Shown here in pieces: positions 8,415 to 17,763 of a DNA stretch of 64,000 nucleotides. Positions within the stretch are counted from its first letter, which is position 1. Each line of letters begins with the position of its first letter. The notes below the pieces were generated by a model. The model did no database searches. It was given only the letters and a program-made list of their open reading frames with translations, and had not been told where the DNA came from. The stretch comes from Bacteroidales bacterium UBA6229 (GTDB taxonomy: Bacteria; Bacteroidota; Bacteroidia; Bacteroidales; F082): contig DJWN01000039.1 of assembly GCA_002440975.1 (NCBI GenBank), forward strand, positions 1 through 64,000, in the 5' to 3' direction. The position numbers and the translations under genes were made by a program.

Positions 8415-8438
8415 CATCGGTTAATATGGATAAAATCA

Positions 8439-9449
8439 ATGGACTTAATTACTAAGATCAGAACTACAGCAAAAGCAAGCGGGAAACGTATCGTTTTGCC
8501 TGAAGGCACCGAAGAAAGGACACTTCGTGCAGCAGACATAATTCTGGAAGAGGAAATGGCAAATCTCATTTTGCTTGGAAATACAGAAGAAATAAAATCA
8601 AACGCTGCACACTGGAACTTGAAGCAAATCGCCAGAGCTACTATCATCGACCCTTTAGATAATCCGGACATGGAAATATATGCAAAATTGTTGTTTCAGC
8701 TTCGCAAGCACAAAGGCCTGAGCATGGATCAGGCTTTAAAATTGGTTGAAGACCCTTTATATTTGGCTGTTTTGCTGATCAAAAATGGCGATGCAGATGG
8801 CGAGGTGGCTGGTGCGGCAAATGCTACCGGTGATGTGCTGAGGCCTGCTTTTCAGATAATTAAAACTGCGCCTGGTGTTAGTGCTGTATCTGGTGCTTTT
8901 TTTATGGTAGTGCCTGATAAAAGCTTTGGCGATGATGGCGTGCTGGTTTTTGCAGACTGTGCCGTTAATCCTGAACCAACAATTAAAGAACTGGCCGAAG
9001 TTGCTGTGGCATCAGCACAAACGGCTATTTCTATTGCCGGTCTTGAACCCCGGGTTGCTATGTTGAGTTTTTCAACCAAAGGAAGTGCAAAACACGAAAA
9101 GGCAGAAAAAGTTGTTCAGGCAACTTTGCTCGCAAAGCAGTTGGCTCCTGACCTTTTAATTGAAGGGGAGCTGCAGGCCGATGCCGCCATTGTAGAAGCT
9201 ATCGGACGAAAAAAAGCTCCGGGTTCTGAAATTGCCGGAAAAGCAAATGTGTTGGTTTTTCCATCTCTCGAAACCGGAAATATCGCCTATAAATTAGTTC
9301 AACGTCTGGCAGGAGCCGAAGCTATTGGTCCGGTCTTGCAAGGACTGGCTGCTCCCATTAACGATTTATCCAGAGGTTGTTCGGTTGAGGATATCGTTAA
9401 CCTCGTTGCTATTACTGTCAACCAGGCGAAGAATAAAGTGAAATTTTGA
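8439..9449 (+). CDS. pta: Phosphate acetyltransferase
   Basis: 336 residues, the size of the single-domain Pta of Firmicutes and Bacteroidota. It interconverts acetyl-CoA and acetyl phosphate. The N-terminus IRTTAKASGKRIVLPEGTEER and later DGEVAGAANATGDVLRPA, GVSAVSGAFFMVVP and SFSTKGSAKHEKAEKV are characteristic of the PTA/PTB domain, and NVLVFPSLETGNIAYKLVQR closes it. A longer reading from 8325 would add 38 residues unlike the family and would start upstream of the promoter, so ATG 8439 is used. It heads a unit with a hydroxyacyl-CoA dehydrogenase and acetate kinase. A phosphate butyryltransferase activity cannot be excluded, though length and motifs favour Pta. Confidence 0.93.
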   Translation: MDLITKIRTTAKASGKRIVLPEGTEERTLRAADIILEEEMANLILLGNTEEIKSNAAHWNLKQIARATIIDPLDNPDMEIYAKLLFQLRKHKGLSMDQALKLVEDPLYLAVLLIKNGDADGEVAGAANATGDVLRPAFQIIKTAPGVSAVSGAFFMVVPDKSFGDDGVLVFADCAVNPEPTIKELAEVAVASAQTAISIAGLEPRVAMLSFSTKGSAKHEKAEKVVQATLLAKQLAPDLLIEGELQADAAIVEAIGRKKAPGSEIAGKANVLVFPSLETGNIAYKLVQRLAGAEAIGPVLQGLAAPINDLSRGCSVEDIVNLVAITVNQAKNKVKF

Positions 9450-9479
9450 TATTATTACCTTATAAAAGTTTATAATTAT

Positions 9480-10442
9480 ATGCATGAAACATTAGAAGAT
9501 TTCAGTTTGGGACGAAGTATTCAACCCAGAGGTATGATCCAGAAAGTGGGTGTTATCGGATGTGGAGCAGTAGGGCAGGAAATAACACGAGCCATCAGTC
9601 AGTATGGTATTGATGTTGTTTTTCTGGATTTAGATGAGGATAGAATAAAATTGATATTCAGTCAGTTAGAAGATCAGCTGGATGACGTAATTAATCACTG
9701 GGGGCTTACTCCGGTCGAAAAACGTGCCATCCTGAGTCGCATCAAAGGAACTACTAATTATAATGATCTGGCTGATTGCGATATAGTTATCGAATCGATT
9801 AGTTCACGAAAAAGAGGTACCAGCATCGAAGAGAGAAAAGAAATATTTAAAAAAGTGGAAGCTGTGGTAAGCCAGGATGCTATAATATCCTCAAACATAG
9901 CTACTTTGATGATTTCAGATCTGGCAGCAGTACTTCAGCATCCCCAAAGAGCAATTGGAATCCATTTTATACTACCCGTGCACAAATCGCGCATGATAGA
10001 AGTAGTTAAAGGCATTAGCTCATCTGATGAAGCTTATCAGCAGGTGATTAAATTTGCGGGCATGATCAATAAAAGAATTGTTCGTGTGAATGAATCTCCC
10101 GGAAATATCGTAACACGTATGATGGTTACCACCATTAATGAGGCCTGCGAAATATTAATGGAAGGTGTGGCTTCGGTGTCGGATATCGACATTGCCATGA
10201 AAGAATCATCAGGAAATATCTACGGCCCTTTCGAAATGGCCGACCGCATTGGGCTGGATAAAATCCTGAAATACATGGATAACCTTTATCAAGAATTTGG
10301 TGATAAGAAATATAAGCCATCTCCCATTATTAAAAGATTGGTAAGAGCCAACTATTACGGACGAATCACCAACCGGGGATTTTATAATTACGCAAGCGGA
10401 AAGGCTGTTGATCAAACAGTTACCTGTGCCGTTATCAAATAA
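9480..10442 (+). CDS. 3-hydroxyacyl-CoA dehydrogenase family protein
   Basis: 320 residues. An NAD-binding fold starts with VGVIGCGAVGQEI (Gly27, Gly29, Gly32). GIHFILPVHKSRMIEVVKG holds the catalytic His region, and ESPGNIVTRMMVTTINEACEI opens the C-terminal helical domain with the PFEMADRIGLDKIL signature. These enzymes oxidise 3-hydroxyacyl-CoA or reduce 3-ketoacyl-CoA in beta-oxidation or butyrate formation. About 17 residues precede the fold, so the start could be ATG at 9534 (MIQKVGVIG), with ATG 9480 equally possible. It lies 30 bp after pta and 18 bp before ackA, and thiolase and crotonase partners are absent. Chain-length preference is unknown. Confidence 0.85.
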   Translation: MHETLEDFSLGRSIQPRGMIQKVGVIGCGAVGQEITRAISQYGIDVVFLDLDEDRIKLIFSQLEDQLDDVINHWGLTPVEKRAILSRIKGTTNYNDLADCDIVIESISSRKRGTSIEERKEIFKKVEAVVSQDAIISSNIATLMISDLAAVLQHPQRAIGIHFILPVHKSRMIEVVKGISSSDEAYQQVIKFAGMINKRIVRVNESPGNIVTRMMVTTINEACEILMEGVASVSDIDIAMKESSGNIYGPFEMADRIGLDKILKYMDNLYQEFGDKKYKPSPIIKRLVRANYYGRITNRGFYNYASGKAVDQTVTCAVIK

Positions 10443-10460
10443 ATCAAAAATGAAAATATC

Positions 10461-11681
10461 ATGAAGATAATCGTTTTGAACTGTGGAAGTTCATCCATCA
10501 AATATCAACTCTTTGAAATGCCATCTAAATCAGTTCTGGCCAAAGGTCTTGTTGACAAGATCGGCTTAAAAGGTGCAGCAATAAAGCATAAGCGTGATGA
10601 TGGAAAGGAAGTAAAACTGGAAGGCGAAATTTTAGACCATCAAGCAGGGATTCAATATTTGCTTGGTGTGTTGGTAAGTGAAAAATATGGTAGTATCAAA
10701 TCCATTGATGAAATAGATGCTATTGGTCATCGGGTAGTTCATGCCGGCGAAAAATTCAGCGGAAGTGTTTTCATTTCTGATGAAGTAATCGATGCCCTGG
10801 AAGAATGTGTTGATTTGGCTCCCTTGCATAATCCACCAAACCTGAAAGGTATTTATGCCATGAAAGAACTATTGCCCGAGGTGCCGCAGGTGGGGGTTTT
10901 CGATACGGCCTTCCATCAAACCATGCAGCCTTCTGCTTATCTCTATGGAATTCCTTATTCGCTTTACGAAAAATACAAAATCAGGCGCTACGGATTTCAC
11001 GGAACAAGTCATAAATATGTTTCACGAAGGGCATGTGAGATACTCGGTCTCGACATAAACAAGCAAAAGATAATTACCTGTCATTTGGGTAACGGTGCTT
11101 CGATGGCAGCTATTAAAGATGGGAAATCAATGGATACCACAATGGGAATGACACCCATCGAAGGTTTGATAATGGGAACCCGTTGCGGTGACCTGGATGT
11201 GGGTGCTTTGCTATATATCGCTGATAAAGAGGAAACAAGCATTCAATATACAAGCACCTTGGTGAATAAGTTTAGCGGTATGCTCGGAGTTTCTGGTGTG
11301 TCATCGGATATGCGTGACATCGAACTGGCTGCTAAGGAAGGCAACGAAAGAGCCCGAATTGCGCTGGAGATGTACCAGTATCGGGTTCGAAAGTATATTG
11401 GTGCCTATGCAGCTGCCATGGGTGGCCTCGACATAGTTGTGTTTACGGGTGGAATTGGTGAAAACGATACCCTTACACGCACAAAATCTCTGGAAGGACT
11501 TGAATTTTTGGGGATTGATCTTGACACAGAAAAATCAATGACTTGCAGAGCTAAGGAAGAAGTTATAAGCACAAATGATTCGAAAGTAAGCGTAATTGTG
11601 GTGCCTACGGACGAAGAACTGGTGATTGCAACTGATACGCACGAAATTGTCGAAAAACTAAGTGAGGTTGATATTTTTTGA
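10461..11681 (+). CDS. ackA: Acetate kinase
   Basis: 406 residues, normal for AckA. The enzyme transfers phosphate from acetyl phosphate to ADP, giving ATP and acetate, or works in reverse. Visible landmarks are LNCGSSSIKY (Asn7), GHRVVHAGE (Arg91), VFDTAFHQTM (Asp149), YGFHGTSHKYV (His180), CHLGNGAS, and GMTPIEGLIMGTRCGDLD, all conserved in acetate kinases. GIGEND near the C-terminus is also typical. It follows the hydroxyacyl-CoA dehydrogenase by 18 bp and ends in front of a strong hairpin terminator. Confidence 0.96.
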   Translation: MKIIVLNCGSSSIKYQLFEMPSKSVLAKGLVDKIGLKGAAIKHKRDDGKEVKLEGEILDHQAGIQYLLGVLVSEKYGSIKSIDEIDAIGHRVVHAGEKFSGSVFISDEVIDALEECVDLAPLHNPPNLKGIYAMKELLPEVPQVGVFDTAFHQTMQPSAYLYGIPYSLYEKYKIRRYGFHGTSHKYVSRRACEILGLDINKQKIITCHLGNGASMAAIKDGKSMDTTMGMTPIEGLIMGTRCGDLDVGALLYIADKEETSIQYTSTLVNKFSGMLGVSGVSSDMRDIELAAKEGNERARIALEMYQYRVRKYIGAYAAAMGGLDIVVFTGGIGENDTLTRTKSLEGLEFLGIDLDTEKSMTCRAKEEVISTNDSKVSVIVVPTDEELVIATDTHEIVEKLSEVDIF

Positions 11682-11702
11682 TAAGTTCGGTAAATACAAA
11701 AA

Positions 11703-11736
11703 GCCGCTTGAACGTTCATTTTCAGGCGGCATTTTT
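11703..11736. terminator. Bidirectional terminator between ackA and the GIN-domain gene
   Basis: A 10-bp stem pairs GCCGCTTGAA (11703-11712) with TTCAGGCGGC (11721-11730), including one G-T pair, around an 8-nt loop. A T run follows on the plus strand, and the minus strand also reads T-rich after the stem. The flanking genes converge. Confidence 0.85.
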
Positions 11737-11753
11737 AATTTCATGAAATTTGA

Positions 11754-13349
11754 TTACCAGCTCGAAAGCGCAATGCCAATGGCAAAGGGATAAAGCTCAG
11801 GACCTTTGTCTTTGATAAACAAACTGGTAAGTGAATAGTTTGCATAGAGATTTACAATTCCCCAACCTATCCTTACACCTGCGTCCAGCTTGAATGGCCG
11901 CATATGAAAACTGTCGTAGTTTTTACTGATGTTACGATTAGAATTTCCCGGACTTTGCATGCTTCCGGCTAGTAAATTTCCTGTCTCGGGATCGCGCAAC
12001 TTAAAAACTTTGTTGGCTTCGTTGTAATAGATTTTGGTGTGACTGCTGATTCTCCAACCAGCCACAACCCCTGCGGCAAAATGTAATTTTTCTTTGTTTC
12101 GGTATGATTTCGACTGAACTTCAAAAAACAAGGGAAGTGTGAGATACAGATTTGTGAGCTTGCTTTTTCTCACTGATACGCCTTCCATCAGATAGCCTTT
12201 GAAAACGCTCGAATCGCCGGTGAGCAGGGTTGAATTGGAAAAGCGATAGTTGTTCCAGCTGAAACCTAATCCACTGAACATTCCTATTGTTCCCGATTTA
12301 TTCAGCTTAATGTTTTGCTCATAGAAATTCAAATTCAAATTGATACTTTTTTCCATTCTTTGGTCTAAATAGCTTTGGCTGACAGGATAACTCATGTTGA
12401 AATCGGGAGTGAGTAAGCCGTTCAAACCTATCTCAACGCCTGCCCAGTGCCCATTGAAACGGTGTTTTTTGATTCTTGTGATGTTAATATTCCCATTATC
12501 GTCAATGACTATGGTTCGGGTACCAACTGAGATTATTGTAGAATCATCATCAATCACCTTGATATTTAAATTACCGATTTTTACACTAACAGAATCTCCT
12601 CTGCCATTATTCCAGGTATCCGTAATCGTATAAAATTGATCATTTCTCACATTGGTCGAAACTTTGGTTTGGGGGTCGTATAAATGCTGGTTGGGTACTA
12701 TGTCGAATTTCACTTTGGCGGCACCACTTGTTTTGCTGTAGAGCGTTTCGGTGGCCCATACCTTGGCGTCACTTGCACCACTTGCAACAATATTCGAAGT
12801 GGTAGTTTTGAAATCAGCCGCATTTAGCCTTGCGGCACCACTTATCTCGGAAGTATGTTTTTCGGCTGTCCCATTAAGCGTTAAACGGCTGGCACCTGAT
12901 ATATCTGTTGTTAACTCTTGAGCCTCTAGCAGAGCAGTAACATTCGATGCACCACTTACTTTTATCTTAAACTGGCCAACACGCAACAGTTCCGGAATTT
13001 CAACTTTGCTGGCACCAGAGGCTTCTATTTCTGCAAGCTCGGGAGATGTTACTGTTGCAGTCATTTTCGTATGCTTTCTGATGTGACTGGTAGTCAGAAT
13101 TAAAGTATTTTCTTCCACCTTTACATCAATATGCTCGAAAAGATTGTTATCAGTTTCAACATAAACAGTGTGTTCAGGGGCGTAAACAAATATCAGCTGA
13201 AAATTTCCACTTACAGCTATCTTATTAAATGTACCAACATCATATTTACGCTCTTCAAGATTTCCATTACCATAATATTGACCAAAAAGGCTGACTGAAG
13301 ATCCCATTAAAAGTAGCATAAAGCTAAAAGCGAATAATTTTGATTTCAT
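11754..13349 (-). CDS. GIN-domain (DUF2807) protein with C-terminal outer-membrane beta-barrel region
   Basis: 531 residues. After a signal peptide (to about residue 23) comes GTFNKIAVSGNFQLIFVYA and a repeated SGAS/SGAA pattern every 15-25 residues up to about 215. This is the right-handed beta-helix of head-GIN domains. The second half, from about 300, alternates hydrophobic and polar residues in antiparallel-strand style (NLNFYEQNIKL, GMFSGLGFSWNNYRF, LHFAAGVVAGWRI, LDAGVRIGWGIVNLYANY) and ends in an aromatic Trp. That pattern suggests an outer-membrane beta-barrel of the PorT-like kind. The pairing of a GIN module with a barrel in one protein is notable. Function is unknown, envelope location is likely. 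It converges on ackA. Confidence 0.75.
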   Translation of the reverse strand: MKSKLFAFSFMLLLMGSSVSLFGQYYGNGNLEERKYDVGTFNKIAVSGNFQLIFVYAPEHTVYVETDNNLFEHIDVKVEENTLILTTSHIRKHTKMTATVTSPELAEIEASGASKVEIPELLRVGQFKIKVSGASNVTALLEAQELTTDISGASRLTLNGTAEKHTSEISGAARLNAADFKTTTSNIVASGASDAKVWATETLYSKTSGAAKVKFDIVPNQHLYDPQTKVSTNVRNDQFYTITDTWNNGRGDSVSVKIGNLNIKVIDDDSTIISVGTRTIVIDDNGNINITRIKKHRFNGHWAGVEIGLNGLLTPDFNMSYPVSQSYLDQRMEKSINLNLNFYEQNIKLNKSGTIGMFSGLGFSWNNYRFSNSTLLTGDSSVFKGYLMEGVSVRKSKLTNLYLTLPLFFEVQSKSYRNKEKLHFAAGVVAGWRISSHTKIYYNEANKVFKLRDPETGNLLAGSMQSPGNSNRNISKNYDSFHMRPFKLDAGVRIGWGIVNLYANYSLTSLFIKDKGPELYPFAIGIALSSW

Positions 13350-13598
13350 AATTTTAAATTGTTTAGAAAAGGTTTATTGATTCTTTTTGTCATGTGACGT
13401 ACAATTTAGCCTTGATGTTACAGTTTGTCAAAAATTTATTGCATCAGCAATTAGTCGCAGCAACATTTTGCGTGGGTTTTCGTTTCTTTTTCAGTTTGCA
13501 ATATGGCTGGCCGGCCTTTTTATGCCGCTGGTTTTGTCTTTATTATGCAAGTGGGATATTAATTCATTAATTTTGCCTGGCTAACATATTTATTTGTC

Positions 13599-15086
13599 TT
13601 GAAAAAAATATATGCATTCTCAATCAGGTCTTATCTTGGCCCTTTAGTGCTCACCTTTTTTATTGCACTTTTTATCCTGTTGATGCAGTTTCTGTGGAAA
13701 TACATTGACGATTTGGTTGGCAAAGGTCTTGAAGGTACAGTGATAGCCCAATTGTTGTTTTTTGCCAGTGCCACTTTTGTTCCAATGGCACTTCCGCTTG
13801 CTATATTGTTGTCGTCTTTGATGACTTTTGGCAATCTGGGCGAACATTACGAGTTGGTTGCCATGAAGGCAGCCGGAATTTCTGTTTGGAAAATAATGCG
13901 TCCGCTTGTTATTTTGTCGGTTGCAATCAGCATGTTGGCTTTTTTGTTTTCAAATTATGTGCAACCTTATGCCAATCTCAAATTTCAGTCCTTATTGTAT
14001 GATGTAAGGCAGCAGAAACTTGCATTCGATATTACCGAAGGAGTTTTTTATCATGGCATCGAAAATTATGTGATAAGAGTTGGCAAGAAGGATAAGGACG
14101 GACGAACAATCTACGATGTAAAAATTTATGATCATACTGACAGGCAAGGAAATATAAAAGTTACAACAGCCCAATCGGGCTATATGGAAATGAGTTCTGA
14201 TCAGCAATACATCATCTTTACGTTATTCGACGGGTATTCTTATACCGATATCGTTTCTGAACGTAATTATAGGGAAAACAGACCTTTTGACAGAACAGAA
14301 TTTAAACGACAACGAATCCGCTTCGATCTTTCTGAGTTTAGTATGAACCGAACCAAAGAGGATCTTTTCAAAAGTCATTATACCATGCTGAATATCAAAC
14401 AACTGAATAAGTCTGTTGATTCGCTGGACCAAAGATTGAACGAAAGAAAAGATCGGTTTAAATTAAGTTTCGAAAGACGTTTCCAACATTTTGCCACCCT
14501 GGATACCAGTTTAAAATCGATGTTAATTGCTAAAGTATCTGATAATAAAATAGATACAAATAGCATTGAGAAGGAAGAGATTCAGGATACCACAATGTTA
14601 AAATTGCAATGGCCATTAATCCAAAATTTCGACAGGACTGAGAAAAGCAGCATACTCGATATGGCAATAACAGCAGCACGTTCGGCCTGGGATAATGTGA
14701 TTTTCAATAAAAATGACTTCAGTTTTCAGCAGGAAAACATCCGTAAACACCAGATTGCCTGGCACAAGAAATTTACACTTAGCATTGCTTGTTTGATACT
14801 TTTCTTTATTGGTGCACCCATGGGAGCCATCATCCGGAAGGGAGGGTTGGGATTGCCTGTTGTTATTGCTGTTTTGTTTTTCGTGGTTTATCACATAACC
14901 AGCATCACCGGCGAAAAAGCAGCTAAAGTAGGCGATTTGAATGTGGTAACAGGTGTTTGGCTGTCGTCGTTAATACTTTTTCCCGTTGGATTGTTTTTGA
15001 CCTTCAAAGCCACAACAGACGCGGCATTGCTGGATGTTGACAGCTGGAGAAAATTGATGAAAAAATTGCTGCCTCATAGAAATTAA
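13599..15086 (+). CDS. LptF/LptG-family permease (YjgP/YjgQ)
   Basis: 495 residues. The N-terminus KKIYAFSIRSYLGPLVLTFFI and a run to FLWKYIDDLVGKGL are typical of LptF/G, the membrane permeases that with LptB extract lipopolysaccharide from the inner membrane. Three membrane segments lie in the first 130 residues, with VPMALPLAILLSSLMTFGNLGE as hallmark. A large periplasmic domain (about 130-385) follows, then three more segments from about 395 with FIGAPMGAIIRKGGLGLP. It is longer than E. coli LptF because of an extended periplasmic domain, common in Bacteroidota. The start is TTG at 13599; no ATG fits, and the next Met would cut into the first helix. A glycosyltransferase gene follows after 9 bp. 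Confidence 0.86.
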   Translation: MKKIYAFSIRSYLGPLVLTFFIALFILLMQFLWKYIDDLVGKGLEGTVIAQLLFFASATFVPMALPLAILLSSLMTFGNLGEHYELVAMKAAGISVWKIMRPLVILSVAISMLAFLFSNYVQPYANLKFQSLLYDVRQQKLAFDITEGVFYHGIENYVIRVGKKDKDGRTIYDVKIYDHTDRQGNIKVTTAQSGYMEMSSDQQYIIFTLFDGYSYTDIVSERNYRENRPFDRTEFKRQRIRFDLSEFSMNRTKEDLFKSHYTMLNIKQLNKSVDSLDQRLNERKDRFKLSFERRFQHFATLDTSLKSMLIAKVSDNKIDTNSIEKEEIQDTTMLKLQWPLIQNFDRTEKSSILDMAITAARSAWDNVIFNKNDFSFQQENIRKHQIAWHKKFTLSIACLILFFIGAPMGAIIRKGGLGLPVVIAVLFFVVYHITSITGEKAAKVGDLNVVTGVWLSSLILFPVGLFLTFKATTDAALLDVDSWRKLMKKLLPHRN

Positions 15087-15095
15087 AATTCTTCG

Positions 15096-16310
15096 ATGAT
15101 GAAAGTACTTTTTGTATGCAACAAATCTCCTTTTCCAGCGAGTGAAGGTGGCCCGATAGCCATGAAAAGCATCATTGATGGTTTGCTCAAAACAGGTCAT
15201 CGGGTGAAAGTACTGGCGATTAATTCGGAGAAGTATAAGGTAGATTCAGAAGCGATACAGGATGAATTAAAGCAAAAAACCGGCTTAACACTTGTAGATG
15301 TTGATCTTAGAATCAAGCCATTTGGAGCACTCAATGCCTTAGTCAGAAATCGTTCCTATCATGTTGAACGATTTATTTCTGCAAGTTTCGAGAAAGAATT
15401 GATTAAAATTCTTGAAACAGAAGAATATGATGTTGTTCAGCTTGAAACGGTATTTATGGCACCTTACATTCCTGCAATACGCAAGTATTCAAAGGCTGTG
15501 ATTGTACTACGGGCTCATAATATAGAACATCTGATTTGGAAGCGTTTAGCGCGGCAATCGGTTTTTTTTCCAAAGCGTTTTTATCTGAATCATTTAAGTG
15601 ATACGCTCAGGCAGTTTGAGCTGGAAAGCCTGAATCAAGTGGATGGGGTAGCAGCTATCACACGCAAGGATGCAGCATTTTTCAGAGGTTTCACGCATAA
15701 AATTGTTGTGGATATTCCTTATGGAATCAATACAGCTAATTACGAGCCTGTTTTTGAAGTTACAACACCACCAGTTTTTTTTCATCTTGGATCGATGAAC
15801 TGGATACCCAATCAGGAAGGCATCAAATGGATGCTCGAAAACGTATGGCCCAGGGTGATAAGCAAAGTTCCCGATGCACATTTTGTGCTTGCCGGACGAT
15901 TTATGCCAGATTGGTTGTTGCACTATAAAGCTCCTGGACTGGAAGTGCTGGGCGAGGTAGATAATGCAACTGCATTTGTGCAAAAAAATCATATTGCAGT
16001 AGTTCCACTTTTGTCAGGAAGTGGTATCAGAATAAAAATTATCGAAGCAATGGCTCTTGGCAAAACGGTTGTTACAACCCAGGTGGGTGCCGAGGGGATC
16101 AATTATACCGATCAGTTCAATATTTTTATTGCGGATGATGCAGCAAAAATGGTTGCTCTGATGGTTCAGCTTTTTCAGCATCCCGAAAAAGCTTTTAATT
16201 GTGGTGTTGCAGCACGTAAACTTGTTGAGGAACAGCACAACAGCGAAAAAATAAATGTCCGGCTGTTGAAGTTTTATAATAACCTGATACAGAATAACTG
16301 CGAAGATTGA
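15096..16310 (+). CDS. Glycosyltransferase family 4 protein (GT-B)
   Basis: 404 residues. MKVLFVCNKSPFPASEGGP begins the acceptor-binding Rossmann domain. RAHNIEHLIWKRLA and the domain linker around PYGINTANYEP lead into a donor-binding half with FHLGSMNWIPNQEGIKWML, AHFVLAGR and VVPLLSGSGIRIKIIEAMALGKTVVTT. The latter contains the EX7E-like donor site of GT4/GT1-type retaining transferases. Donor and acceptor cannot be told. It follows the LptF/G gene by 9 bp, so a role in lipopolysaccharide or envelope glycan is a fair guess. An extra Met precedes at 15096; the ATG at 15099 is equally usable. Confidence 0.87.
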   Translation: MMKVLFVCNKSPFPASEGGPIAMKSIIDGLLKTGHRVKVLAINSEKYKVDSEAIQDELKQKTGLTLVDVDLRIKPFGALNALVRNRSYHVERFISASFEKELIKILETEEYDVVQLETVFMAPYIPAIRKYSKAVIVLRAHNIEHLIWKRLARQSVFFPKRFYLNHLSDTLRQFELESLNQVDGVAAITRKDAAFFRGFTHKIVVDIPYGINTANYEPVFEVTTPPVFFHLGSMNWIPNQEGIKWMLENVWPRVISKVPDAHFVLAGRFMPDWLLHYKAPGLEVLGEVDNATAFVQKNHIAVVPLLSGSGIRIKIIEAMALGKTVVTTQVGAEGINYTDQFNIFIADDAAKMVALMVQLFQHPEKAFNCGVAARKLVEEQHNSEKINVRLLKFYNNLIQNNCED

Positions 16311-16403
16311 GGCCGCGTAAATCATAATAATTCAAGGTGCTGAAACAAGCTTCGCGGGCTTTTGCTGACCTGAGTATGGATTTTATAAACACCAAAAATC
16401 CCG

Positions 16404-16411
16404 TATCTTTG
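16404..16411 (+). promoter_or_regulatory. -7 element of the second glycosyltransferase gene
   Basis: TATCTTTG matches TAnnTTTG and lies 28 bp before the ATG at 16440. The expected transcript start is near 16418. The upstream box is weak. Confidence 0.6.
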
Positions 16412-16439
16412 TGTCCGAATCAAAACCCGTATCAGCCTG

Positions 16440-17621
16440 ATGAAGATTTTTGTGCTGCTATCACGTATTCCATGGCCTCTTGAGAAAGGCGATAAGCTGA
16501 GAGCCTTTAATCAATTGAAACAGCTCTCCAAAAACAATGAGATCATTTTGTGTACTTTGAATTCTGATCGCAAGGCCAATAAAAAAGCTGCTTTTGCTGC
16601 ACTTCAGACTTATTGCAAGTCCATCAGTTTTATCGATTTGCCTGGAATTGGCATCTTGCTCAATCTGGTGGTTGCCTGGTTGAACGGCGATCCTTTGCAA
16701 ACTGGTTATTTTTATAATACCAGGGCAGCCAAGAAGATAGGAGATCTCATTGATGAACACAAGCCGGATATACTCTACGGTCAGTTGTTACGCGTTGCTA
16801 AATATGTAAGGAAGACCGATCTTCCAAAAGTGATTGATTATCAGGATGTTTTTAGTATGGGTATGAAGCGAAGACTTGAGGTGTCTTCCTGGTTGATGAA
16901 ACCCTTTTTAATGATGGAGTATCGCAGACTTCAGCGATATGAAGCGGATCTTTTTGATGATTTTGATTTGAAAACAATCATCAGCGAAGCGGATCAGGTT
17001 TTAATACCGCATCCCAAACGGGATGAAATCCTGATTATCCCTAATGGTGTTGATCATGAATATTTTAGCCCCATTTTAGAGGAAAAGAAATACGAAATTG
17101 TCTTCACGGGAAATATGGCTTATCCACCTAATGTTAATGCAGCTGCTTTTCTGGTTCACGAAATCATGCCATTGGTTTGGAAAAAGATTCCCAATGCCCG
17201 TCTGTTATTGGCCGGTGCCACTCCTGATGTCAGTATCAGGCAGTTAGCTTCTGACCGTGTTATTGTTTCAGGTTGGATGGATGATATCCGGCAGGCCTAC
17301 GCTCATGCCAGTGTATTTGTGGCACCCATGCGTATTGGTACTGGTTTGCAGAATAAACTTCTGGAAGCCATGTCGATGGCTGTGCCCTGCGTTACTACTT
17401 CGTTGGCCTGTAAGCCTTTAAAAGCAAAGGAAGGAGTTGAAATTCTGGTAGGAGATACCGCGGATCAAATTGCCGGATTGCTTATTAAGCTCTTGAATGA
17501 TTCGGATTTTGCCAATCAAATTGCAACTGCCGGACATACATTTGTTCACCGTAATTTCAGCTGGGAAAAGGCCAATGAAAAACTCGAAAATGCTATGAAA
17601 AAAATTCTGAAACAGGATTAA
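16440..17621 (+). CDS. Glycosyltransferase family 4 protein (GT-B)
   Basis: 393 residues. MKIFVLLSRIPWPLEKGDKL resembles the N-terminus of the sugar transferases found in exopolysaccharide systems. The middle has KVIDYQDVFSMGMKRR, and the C-terminal donor domain contains NGVDHEYFSP, IVFTGNMAYPPNVNAAAFLV, ARLLLAGATP and APMRIGTGLQNKLLEAMSMAVPCVTT. Substrates are unknown. It differs from the preceding transferase in sequence and has its own promoter, so the two are neighbours rather than a recent duplication. Only a weak 6-bp repeat follows, and no convincing terminator is present before EttA. Confidence 0.87.
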   Translation: MKIFVLLSRIPWPLEKGDKLRAFNQLKQLSKNNEIILCTLNSDRKANKKAAFAALQTYCKSISFIDLPGIGILLNLVVAWLNGDPLQTGYFYNTRAAKKIGDLIDEHKPDILYGQLLRVAKYVRKTDLPKVIDYQDVFSMGMKRRLEVSSWLMKPFLMMEYRRLQRYEADLFDDFDLKTIISEADQVLIPHPKRDEILIIPNGVDHEYFSPILEEKKYEIVFTGNMAYPPNVNAAAFLVHEIMPLVWKKIPNARLLLAGATPDVSIRQLASDRVIVSGWMDDIRQAYAHASVFVAPMRIGTGLQNKLLEAMSMAVPCVTTSLACKPLKAKEGVEILVGDTADQIAGLLIKLLNDSDFANQIATAGHTFVHRNFSWEKANEKLENAMKKILKQD

Positions 17622-17718
17622 TTCCGGCATTTTCATTCTGTTTTCATGTCTCAACATTTCAGAATAAACCAATTAATCTTATTTATTTGGCAGCAACAAA
17701 AGCAGGATAAAAGATTTG

Positions 17719-17726
17719 TAGTTTTG
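17719..17726 (+). promoter_or_regulatory. -7 element of ettA
   Basis: TAGTTTTG matches TAnnTTTG, 37 bp before the ATG at 17764. No TTG is found at the ideal distance upstream. Confidence 0.55.
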
Positions 17727-17763
17727 CAGTTTAGTAGTTGTCATTAAACTAATAATCAATTAT

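Larger units (their letters stand above)
8098..8438. other. 341-bp divergent intergenic region with two perfect inverted repeats
   Basis: The region separates the DUF4271 gene from pta and has no supported gene. Besides the two promoters it holds CTCATTA-TTTA-TAATGAG (8282-8299), a 7-bp stem with a 4-nt loop, and CAAGTCT (8337-8343) paired with AGACTTG (8357-8363). Both lie upstream of the pta -7 box, so they are candidate operators or upstream activator sites rather than leader RNA. Confidence 0.55.

Noticed and set aside
15096..17621. Two adjacent glycosyltransferases as a tandem duplication
   Set aside because: Their sequences differ throughout, and the second has its own promoter.
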